Shown here: positions 1 through 6,103 of the stretch, in pieces
Position numbering within the stretch: position 1 is the first letter of the stretch
Layout of the letters: every line of letters begins with the position of its first letter
Assembly: GCA_018064305.1 (NCBI GenBank)
Contig: JAGHVP010000243.1
Location: 1 to 23,434 of the forward strand
Reading direction: 5' to 3'
DNA: 23,434 nt
Source: Candidatus Equibacterium intestinale
GTDB taxonomy: Bacteria; Bacteroidota; Bacteroidia; Bacteroidales; UBA932
Translations under genes and position numbers: made by a program
Notes under the pieces: generated by a model
Database searches by the model: none
Told to the model about the DNA's origin: nothing
The model's input: the letters and a program-made list of their open reading frames with translations, nothing else

Positions 1-158
1 CCCCTGTCCGGGGTCGTGAGGGTGTTCACAGCAGACATTTTGATGTCTGCGGCCCGAGCAGAAGGGCTTTAGCCCGCCGGGACGTGAGGGTGTTCACAGC
101 AGACATTTTGATGCCTGCGGCCCGAGCAGAAGGGCTTTAGCCCGCCGGGACGGACAGG
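1..158. repeat. Two tandem copies of a 68-bp palindromic repeat
   Basis: Copies lie at 15-82 and 83-150 and differ at one base (T46 versus C114). Each copy contains a hairpin: GCAGACA/TGTCTGC at 31-50 is perfect in copy 1 and has one A-C mismatch in copy 2. Each also has a second small hairpin, GGGCT-TT-AGCCC. The pair is bracketed by an 8-bp inverted repeat, CCTGTCCG at 3-10 and CGGACAGG at 151-158. A further hairpin, GCCTC-TCA-GAGGC, follows at 158-170. No reading frame explains the region. It is probably an intergenic repeat family, but its identity is unknown to me. Confidence 0.85.
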
Positions 159-170
159 CCTCTCAGAGGC

Positions 171-340
171 AACTGCTGACCGCATTGCTGCGCATCCGCT
201 CAGGCGCTAGCATACATCCTCCCGCTGTGCAGGCTCGCGGAGTGGCGCAGTCAGAGGTGCCCCGGTCATTTTAGGAGTGGAGGGCAGCGGAATGCGCTGT
301 GCCGGCTGGCTGCGTGATGGAGGTATGTCGGAATAGGGGC
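171..340. other. Intergenic stretch without a recognisable gene
   Basis: I see no credible open frame here. The only structure is a weak pairing of ACATCCTCC (214-222) with GGAGGTATGT (319-328), which has a one-base bulge. The stretch is GC-rich and lies between the tandem repeat and the rod-like inverted repeat. Confidence 0.5.
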
Positions 341-484
341 GCCGCTTTACGCTGAACAGGCGGGGTTTATGCCGCAACCTTGAAACCTCCTCCTTTTACA
401 GTCGTCCCTCCGGGCCGGCCGTAATGTCGTCGATCAGTCAAGGTCTGTAACCGGCAACACCCCGCCTGTTCTTAACGCTGCGGC
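341..484. other. Long rod-like inverted repeat, candidate structured RNA or small element
   Basis: Three stems stack inward. A perfect 13-bp stem pairs 354-366 (GAACAGGCGGGGT) with 459-471. A 5-bp stem pairs TGCCG 370-374 with CGGCA 452-456. A 7-bp stem pairs ACCTTGA 377-383 with TCAAGGT 438-444. GCCGC at 341-345 can also pair with GCGGC at 480-484 outside an interior loop. The result is a nearly continuous rod of about 118-144 nt with a loop of about 54 nt. The strand is undecided. It could be a non-coding RNA or a small mobile repeat. I recognise no tmRNA, SRP or RNase P landmark. Confidence 0.5.
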
Positions 485-726
485 TTATATTCCTCCATCT
501 CCTCCACCACGTCAGCCTTTCGCCGGCGCAGGTATTTGCGACGGCGCTACCCCCATCGTAACAGATCCGAAGGCAGTACCTCTGTCACGAACCTCATATT
601 TCGCCGAAAATCTGAGACTCGTGATAAGGATACAACGGCTTAAGCCACATTCCATGTCGCGACTGCTGTTTTTTGCCGGGATAATTGAAAGTCGTGACAT
701 GTACGTCTACTATATCCGTGATTTGC
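485..726. other. Non-coding stretch with one long hairpin
   Basis: The clearest structure is an 11-bp stem, CATGTCGCGAC (653-663) with GTCGTGACATG (691-701), containing one G-T wobble and a 27-nt loop. A 62-codon open frame on the minus strand (512-700) exists but has no family resemblance or promoter, so I do not call it a gene. Confidence 0.45.
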
Positions 727-759
727 TTCTAGCGGTACCACAATGCACCTCCGCTAGAA
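727..759. repeat. Solo REP-like palindrome related to the RAYT-flanking repeats
   Basis: TTCTAGCGG (727-735) and CCGCTAGAA (751-759) form a perfect 9-bp inverted repeat with a 15-nt spacer, and GGTACC follows the left arm. The same core, TTCTA(A/G)CGGTACC with CCGCTAGAA, occurs on both sides of the transposase at 8804-9730. The flanks are also alike: a downstream ATGC and an upstream GATTT. This is a dispersed copy without a transposase, about 8 kb from the putative parent element. Confidence 0.75.
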
Positions 760-777
760 AATAATGCAAGGAATAGT

Positions 778-809
778 TTTGGAAATAGTAAAACATTTTA
801 TTAAATTTG
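778..809 (+). promoter_or_regulatory. Bacteroidota-type promoter for the 929-1294 gene
   Basis: TTTG at 778-781 and TAAATTTG at 802-809 are separated by 20 bp and match the Bacteroidota sigma consensus TTTG / TAnnTTTG. Transcription would begin near 816. That leaves a leader of about 110 nt containing the hairpin at 826-876. Confidence 0.65.
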
Positions 810-825
810 CTAAAGCGTCAAGTCG

Positions 826-876
826 GATAGTCCCCCATTAATTCTCAAATACATTAATGAGGGGGGGGCAACTATC
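826..876 (+). promoter_or_regulatory. Imperfect hairpin in the leader of the 929-1294 gene
   Basis: GATAGT (826-831) pairs with ACTATC (871-876). CCCCC plus ATTAAT (832-842) pairs with ATTAAT-GA-GGGGG (853-865), with a two-base bulge. The G run is eight bases long (861-868). The structure lies between the predicted promoter and the ATG at 929, so it could be a leader element. No T tract follows it. Confidence 0.45.
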
Positions 877-928
877 AGATAATCAATAAAATGCAAAGAC
901 CCCTTGCACAAAATAAAACTGAATTCTT

Positions 929-1294
929 ATGAGAAAGATATTACTCTCCGTGAGCTGTTTACTGGTAACTTTGCTGTCAGGTATTGCTTTGGGATGGTTA
1001 AGCCATATTAGATCTGTCCCAAGAGTCTGGCTGATAATTGCATCTGTAGTGTTACTCGGAATTGTCACAACTATGGTGGTGCTGATAAAGAAAGGTGATT
1101 GGGGGCTATACATGGAACAAGTACCTGTTTCGGTCAGAATTGCTGCATCCTTCTTGGTCAGTTTCACATTTTTCAATGCACATTTCTTTTTCACTGCATT
1201 CAATACTTATCAATTCTTCAGTGGTCTTATCGGAGGAGCATTGTCTGCATTAATACTATACAGACAATTAAATCGTTCAGTTCCCCCAAAATAA
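929..1294 (+). CDS. Small hypothetical membrane protein, 121 aa
   Basis: I do not recognise the family. The protein is almost entirely hydrophobic, with four probable membrane segments at about residues 4-23, 33-53, 68-90 and 93-113. Short charged connectors separate them (KKGDW near 55-58), and the tail is basic (RQLNRSVPPK). It would sit in the inner membrane. The ATG at 929 follows a consensus promoter and a 5' leader hairpin, which supports expression. It has no obvious ribosome-binding site, as is normal in Bacteroidota. It stands alone, isolated by repeats on both sides, and is more AT-rich than the metX operon, hinting at a separate origin. A shorter frame in another register (1099-1314) is a shadow. 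Function is unknown. Confidence 0.65.
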   Translation: MRKILLSVSCLLVTLLSGIALGWLSHIRSVPRVWLIIASVVLLGIVTTMVVLIKKGDWGLYMEQVPVSVRIAASFLVSFTFFNAHFFFTAFNTYQFFSGLIGGALSALILYRQLNRSVPPK

Positions 1295-1349
1295 GACTTC
1301 CCATGATTTTGTAGAATCCGTAAAAGATCCGGCTTCTAATACATTCATA

Positions 1350-1388
1350 CACAGAGCCCTGAGAATCAACATTTCTCAGGGCTCTGTG
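1350..1388. terminator. Perfect 16-bp hairpin after the membrane-protein gene
   Basis: CACAGAGCCCTGAGAA (1350-1365) pairs perfectly with 1373-1388 around the 7-nt loop TCAACAT. It starts 55 nt after the stop of the 929-1294 gene and has no T tract. It may terminate or stabilise the transcript 3' end, or act as a repeat of its own. Confidence 0.5.
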
Positions 1389-1411
1389 CGTTGGCTGCGC
1401 ACGCCGCAGCT

Positions 1412-1534
1412 ATGTCCCGCGTCAGCGCAAGCGGTCCGAAAACAGATGCAGGAGGATGTAAGCAAGCGCCTGAGCGTAAGCGAAGAGAGCGCGTCCTCCT
1501 GCACTGTTGCGGCCGCGTAGCCAAAGCGGGACAT
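1412..1534. repeat. Nested inverted repeat upstream of metX
   Basis: The outer arms are ATGTCCCGC (1412-1420) and GCGGGACAT (1526-1534). The inner arms are GCAGGAGGA (1448-1456) and TCCTCCTGC (1494-1502). Both pairs are perfect and concentric, separated by 27 and 23 nt. The centre is rich in AGCG/AAGCG motifs. It has no coding content and ends just before the metX promoter. It looks like a large intergenic repeat unit or decayed element. Confidence 0.7.
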
Positions 1535-1549
1535 GCTTAAGACATAATT

Positions 1550-1581
1550 TTTGTGAACTTTCGAAAAATAGCATAAATTTG
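1550..1581 (+). promoter_or_regulatory. Promoter of the metX-thrA-asd operon
   Basis: TTTG at 1550-1553, a 20-bp spacer and TAAATTTG at 1574-1581 match the Bacteroidota promoter consensus fully. The start site would fall near 1588, giving a leader of about 16 nt before the metX ATG at 1604. That is too short to hold a SAM riboswitch, so any control is likely at initiation or on the enzymes. Confidence 0.75.
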
Positions 1582-1603
1582 AAAGTTTTATCTTGCGATA
1601 ATT

Positions 1604-2611
1604 ATGCAGAAGCATACATATACATACGAAAAACCCTTTGCGCTGGAGGCTGGAGGCACTCTGGAAGGGATTACAATCTGTTACCACACGTCTGAAGGAG
1701 AGCGTGCTGGAAGAAAGGTGGTATGGATCTGCCATGCCCTTACTGCCAACAGCAATCCCGAGGAATGGTGGGACACCCTCGTGGGCCCCGGCAAACTGTT
1801 CGACACTGAAAAGTTCTTTGTGGTGTGCGCAAACATCCTGGGTTCGTGCTACGGCACCACAGGGCCTGCCACATACCCTGCAGCCCCTCTCAACAAGTTC
1901 CCCCTGGTTACAATCAGAGACCTGGTGAACGCCCATGAAGTGCTCCGTGAACATCTGGGCATAGAGGCGATAGACTTTCTGGTAGGCGGCTCCAACGGCG
2001 GCTTCCAGTCGGTTGAATGGGCGGCAAGCTATCCCGACAGGATAAAGAACGTATGTATGCTGGCCACATCGGCCATTGTAAGCCCCTGGTGCACTGCCAC
2101 CCTCGAGGCGCAGCGCATGTGTATCAAGGCCGACCCCACCTTTGACGAGGCGGAGGATGCGCGCGGAGGAGCGAAAGGTCTTGCCGCGGCCCGCAGCAAC
2201 GCTTTGCTGACATACCGCAACTACGAGGGATACCTCCGCACCCAGAGCGAGCCCGACCCCGATTTCCTTCAGGCACACCGGGCCGTGACCTACCAGCAGT
2301 ATCAGGGCAAGAAGCTGGTAGACCGCTTCGACGCCTATTCATATTACAGCCTCACGCTTGGTGTTGACACCCACAATGTAGGGCGTGGGCGCGGCGGTGT
2401 GGATGCTGCCCTGAAGCGCATCTCTGCAAAGACTCTTGCCATAGGCATCGATTCCGACATCCTTTTCCCCGTAGATGAAAGCAGAAGGCTGGCGGAAGGG
2501 GTGCAGGACGGCGCACTGGAAGTGATATCATCAAATTTCGGCCACGACGGATTCCTGCTCGAATATAAGCAGATCGCTGCGGCCATCCGGAAACATTTCG
2601 ATATTTTTTAA
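1604..2611 (+). CDS. metX: Homoserine O-acetyltransferase
   Basis: Acetylates L-homoserine with acetyl-CoA to O-acetyl-L-homoserine, committing carbon to methionine; cytoplasmic. The 335-residue protein has the alpha/beta-hydrolase fold of the MetX family. HALTAN at 44-49 is near the oxyanion region. The nucleophile elbow is GGSNGG, with Ser130 (GGSMGG is commoner). The acid is probably Asp285 in GIDSDILFP, and His314 lies in FGHDGF. The family also includes homoserine succinyltransferases, which sequence alone does not always separate, so the acyl donor is inferred. The ATG at 1604 follows the consensus promoter closely. The gene ends 12 nt before thrA, so the two are clearly co-transcribed. 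A shorter frame in another register inside it (1638-1928) is a shadow. Confidence 0.92.
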   Translation: MQKHTYTYEKPFALEAGGTLEGITICYHTSEGERAGRKVVWICHALTANSNPEEWWDTLVGPGKLFDTEKFFVVCANILGSCYGTTGPATYPAAPLNKFPLVTIRDLVNAHEVLREHLGIEAIDFLVGGSNGGFQSVEWAASYPDRIKNVCMLATSAIVSPWCTATLEAQRMCIKADPTFDEAEDARGGAKGLAAARSNALLTYRNYEGYLRTQSEPDPDFLQAHRAVTYQQYQGKKLVDRFDAYSYYSLTLGVDTHNVGRGRGGVDAALKRISAKTLAIGIDSDILFPVDESRRLAEGVQDGALEVISSNFGHDGFLLEYKQIAAAIRKHFDIF

Positions 2612-2623
2612 GATATAAACAAC

Positions 2624-5056
2624 ATGCAAGTACTCAAGTTCGGCGGATCATCTGTGGCAAATGCCACAAACATGACAAAAGTGGTCGATATCGTGACCAA
2701 GGCTGTCAGCATCGACAAAACCATTCTTGTGGCTTCTGCAATAAGCGGCGCCACAGATGCACTTATCGAAATCGGCCGAATGGCGGAGCGCAGCGATGAA
2801 GGCTATGAAGCTGCACTGGCAAAGCTCGAAGAGCGCCATCACGTAATTATTTCAGAACTGATTCCCCAGTATCTCCAGGCTGACATAAACGACGAGACTG
2901 CAGCCCGTTTCAAAGAGCTGAAAGGCATCTGCAAAGGTGTGTTCCGCATCAAGGAACTCACCTGCCGCACCCTTGACCTCATCATGAGTTTCGGAGAGCT
3001 GCTGTCTACCCGCATCCTTGCAGCCAAGTTCACCTCGATGGGCATCAACTGCCGCTGGGTGGATTCAAGAGAGATTGTAAAGACATATTTCGACCTGTCG
3101 CAGAACCTGGTGGATGTGGATGCCACAAACCAGAATGCTCAGGACTATTTCAACGACACCCGCGCCAAGCTTTATATCATGCCGGGCTTCATAGCATCGG
3201 ATGCCACCGGCCGCACCACCACCCTCGGCCGCGGAGGCAGCGACTACACTGCTTCCCTGCTGGCTGCTGCAATAGGTGCGCGCAGGCTTGAAATCTGGAC
3301 AGACGTTTGCGGTATGATGACGGCCGACCCCCGCATCGTTCCCGAGGCAAAGACAATCGAGCACATATCTTACCGTGAGGCGCTGGAACTTTCGCATTTC
3401 GGTGCCAAGGTGGTGTATCCCCCTACAATCCAGCCGGTTGTTGGAAAGGCCATCCCCATCCTGGTGAAGAATACATTCGACCCTGACGGAAAAGGCACCC
3501 TCATAGAGCGCAACCCGCCCGAGGGCATCGGCAGCGTGAAGGGCATAAGCAGCAGCAACAAGCTGGCCATCCTCTCTATGGAGGGCAGCGGCATGGTGGG
3601 CGTGCCCGGCTATTCAAGCCGCCTGTTCGACGTTCTTTCGAAGAACGAGATCAATATCATACTCATCACCCAGGCCTCTTCGGTCCACACAATGCTGGTG
3701 GTTATCGATGAAAAAGATGCCGCAAAGGCCAAGAAGGCAGTGGACGAGCTGTTTGCATACGAAATCAGCCTCAAGAAGCTGGAGCCTCTGAAGGTGGAGA
3801 AAGGATATTCCATCATCTCGCTCGTGGGTGACGACATGAAGAGCCAGAGCGGTGTCACAGGACACATGTTCGATGCGCTTGGCAACGCCGGAGTCACAAT
3901 CCGCGCCATCGCACAGGGCTCGTCTGAAAGGAACATCTCTGTGGTTATCCGCACCGACGATGTGAATGATGCAGTGAGGGCTATCCACAGCGAGTTCTTC
4001 AGTGAATATCAGCACACCCTCAACCTCTTCATCGCAGGTTTCGGCAATGTCGGACGCCAGCTTGTGAATGTCATTGCCGAGAACGGCAGTGCAATGAATG
4101 TTGTGGGAGTATGCTGCAGCCGCGGCCGCGTCATCAACAAGAGCGGTCTGGAGCTGGACGGGATTGCACCAGCAATCGATGCAATGCCCCGTTCGCAGCA
4201 TTACAACACTGCGGATTATATAGACGAGGTGATTGCCACGGGCCTTCCCAACTCGATTTTCGTAGACTGCACTTCAGACATGGGCATTGCCACCAAGTAC
4301 CCCGTGCTGCTTTCTGCCGGTGTGAGCGTGGTGACATGCAACAAGATAGCCAACTCACTGGATATGAACCTCTACCGTCAGATCCGCAACTGCGCCGCCG
4401 AGGGCAAGGCTCATTTCTACTACGATACCAATGTGGGTGCGGCACTGCCCGTTATCCACACTCTCAAGCAGATGGTGAGCAGCGGCGACAAGATTGAGCA
4501 TATCGATGCGATTGTGTCTGGAACGCTGAACTACATCTTCAGCGAGTACTGCCACGAAGGCAGCACCAAGACTTTCGCTTCGATTGTGCGCGAGGTGAAG
4601 GAGCTGGGCTTCTCTGAGCCTGACCCCCGTACCGACCTCGAAGGCATCGACGTACTGCGCAAGGCCATCATCCTGGCGCGTGAGACCGGTGCGGCTGTAG
4701 AGGCCGAGGATGTGAAGGTAGAAGGATTCCTGCCTCAGGAGTGCCTGCAGGGCAATGTAGAGGACTTCTTCGCTTCGCTCGAGAAGAACGAGGATTATTT
4801 CGCGCAGCTCCGTGCCGGTGCAAAGGCGAAGGGCGGCAAGCTCCGCTATATGGCTGAGATCGAGGGCGACAAGGTTTCAATCGGGTTGAGGTGCATTACC
4901 GCAGAACATCCTTTCTTCAGCTATGAAGGGACCGATTCGGCAGTATCCATCTCCAGTGGATTCTATCCTTTCCCTGTAGTCATAAAAGGTGCGGGAGCCG
5001 GCGGCCGGATCACTGCGGGCGGTGTGTTCGGAAACATCTGCCTGTGCCGCAAATAG
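2624..5056 (+). CDS. thrA: Bifunctional aspartokinase / homoserine dehydrogenase I
   Basis: Catalyses the first step (aspartate to aspartyl-phosphate) and the third step (aspartate semialdehyde to homoserine) of the aspartate family pathway; cytoplasmic. The 810 residues match the usual length of ThrA. The kinase domain begins with KFGGSS (5-10) and carries GRGGSD (202-207). Tandem ACT domains at about 310-460 begin near LSMEGSGMVGV and normally bind the end-product inhibitor. The NAD(P)-binding motif GFGNVG (472-477) opens the dehydrogenase domain, which contains SGTLNYIF and EPDPRTDLEG. The partner steps are encoded by asd, 37 nt downstream, and metX, 12 nt upstream. Feedback inhibition by threonine is expected from the family but cannot be seen here. 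Confidence 0.96.
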   Translation: MQVLKFGGSSVANATNMTKVVDIVTKAVSIDKTILVASAISGATDALIEIGRMAERSDEGYEAALAKLEERHHVIISELIPQYLQADINDETAARFKELKGICKGVFRIKELTCRTLDLIMSFGELLSTRILAAKFTSMGINCRWVDSREIVKTYFDLSQNLVDVDATNQNAQDYFNDTRAKLYIMPGFIASDATGRTTTLGRGGSDYTASLLAAAIGARRLEIWTDVCGMMTADPRIVPEAKTIEHISYREALELSHFGAKVVYPPTIQPVVGKAIPILVKNTFDPDGKGTLIERNPPEGIGSVKGISSSNKLAILSMEGSGMVGVPGYSSRLFDVLSKNEINIILITQASSVHTMLVVIDEKDAAKAKKAVDELFAYEISLKKLEPLKVEKGYSIISLVGDDMKSQSGVTGHMFDALGNAGVTIRAIAQGSSERNISVVIRTDDVNDAVRAIHSEFFSEYQHTLNLFIAGFGNVGRQLVNVIAENGSAMNVVGVCCSRGRVINKSGLELDGIAPAIDAMPRSQHYNTADYIDEVIATGLPNSIFVDCTSDMGIATKYPVLLSAGVSVVTCNKIANSLDMNLYRQIRNCAAEGKAHFYYDTNVGAALPVIHTLKQMVSSGDKIEHIDAIVSGTLNYIFSEYCHEGSTKTFASIVREVKELGFSEPDPRTDLEGIDVLRKAIILARETGAAVEAEDVKVEGFLPQECLQGNVEDFFASLEKNEDYFAQLRAGAKAKGGKLRYMAEIEGDKVSIGLRCITAEHPFFSYEGTDSAVSISSGFYPFPVVIKGAGAGGRITAGGVFGNICLCRK

Positions 5057-5093
5057 GTAATAACTGATAACTTACAATATATTTTCTTCAAAA

Positions 5094-6101
5094 ATGAAAC
5101 AATACAGAGTGGCCGTGGTCGGTGCAACCGGCCTTGTAGGCAGCAAGATGATAGAGGTTCTGGCAGAGGAGAATTTCCCCGTAGCAGAGCTTATCCCCTG
5201 TGCATCAGAGCGTTCAGTGGGTAAAAAAATACAGTTCCAGGGTAAGGAGTGGACAGTGGTTTCACTTGAAGACGGTGTGAAGGCAGCTCCCGACATCGCC
5301 ATCTTCTCTGCAGGTGCCACAGTTTCGAAAGAGTGGGCGCCCAAGTTCGCCGAAGCCGGCAGCAGGGTGGTCGACAACTCTTCGTGCTGGCGCATGGACC
5401 CCACAAAGAAGCTTGTGGTTCCCGAAATCAACGGTGCCGTGCTCACAAAAGACGATATGATCATAGCCAACCCCAACTGCTCTACAATCCAGATGGTGCT
5501 GGCACTTGCCCCGCTTCACAGACGCTACCAGATAAAGCGCGTGGTTGTATCTACATACCAGTCAGTTACAGGAAGCGGCATGAAAGGTATCCACCAGATG
5601 CTGCGCGAACGCGGCGAAAAGGCGCAGGACCTTCCCAACGCATATCCCCACCAGATCGACCGCAATGTGATTCCCCATATCGACTCTTTCCTTGAGAACG
5701 GATACACCAAAGAGGAGATGAAGATGACCAATGAGACAGTCAAGATCTTCGGTGACGAGAATATCCTGCTTACAGCCACCACGGTGCGCGTGCCCGTGAC
5801 AGGAGGCCACAGCGAATCCATCAACGTGGAGTTTGCCAATGACTACGACCTTGCCGATGTGAAGGCAATCTATGCCAACGGTGAGGCTCCGGGCTGCGTC
5901 CTCTGCGACGACCCCGCCAACAACGTCTATCCCATGCCTCTTGACGCATTCGGCCGCAACGAAGTGTTTGTAGGACGTCTGCGCCGCGACTTCTCGGCTC
6001 CTAAGTGCCTGAACATGTGGATTGTAGCCGATAATCTCCGCATCGGTGCCGCCACCAATGCAGTGCATATCGCCCGCTATCTCATCGACAACGTGCTTTA
6101 A
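5094..6101 (+). CDS. asd: Aspartate-semialdehyde dehydrogenase
   Basis: Reduces aspartyl-4-phosphate to aspartate 4-semialdehyde with NADPH, the branch point for lysine, methionine and threonine. The 335-residue length is typical. The N-terminal nucleotide-binding motif is GATGLVGSKM (10-19). The acylated catalytic cysteine is Cys129 in NPNCSTIQ, with the family acid-base histidine probably His239 in VTGGHSESINVEF. It supplies the missing second step between the two activities of ThrA encoded just upstream, so metX, thrA and asd form a logical operon. No promoter is visible in the 37-nt gap. The next gene starts only 2 nt after the stop. Confidence 0.96.
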   Translation: MKQYRVAVVGATGLVGSKMIEVLAEENFPVAELIPCASERSVGKKIQFQGKEWTVVSLEDGVKAAPDIAIFSAGATVSKEWAPKFAEAGSRVVDNSSCWRMDPTKKLVVPEINGAVLTKDDMIIANPNCSTIQMVLALAPLHRRYQIKRVVVSTYQSVTGSGMKGIHQMLRERGEKAQDLPNAYPHQIDRNVIPHIDSFLENGYTKEEMKMTNETVKIFGDENILLTATTVRVPVTGGHSESINVEFANDYDLADVKAIYANGEAPGCVLCDDPANNVYPMPLDAFGRNEVFVGRLRRDFSAPKCLNMWIVADNLRIGAATNAVHIARYLIDNVL

Positions 6102-6103
6102 AT

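Noticed and set aside
1..150. CRISPR array
   Set aside because: There are only two copies, directly abutting with no unique spacers, and each unit is 68 bp with internal hairpins.
512..700. 62-codon open frame on the minus strand
   Set aside because: It has no recognisable domain, promoter or leader, and it overlaps one arm of the hairpin at 653-701. It is more likely chance reading of repeat DNA.
1588..1603. SAM riboswitch before metX
   Set aside because: The predicted leader is only about 16 nt long.
1376..2278. 300-codon minus-strand frame opposite metX
   Set aside because: It is antisense to a conserved enzyme gene and crosses the metX promoter and the nested inverted repeat. It shows no family signature.
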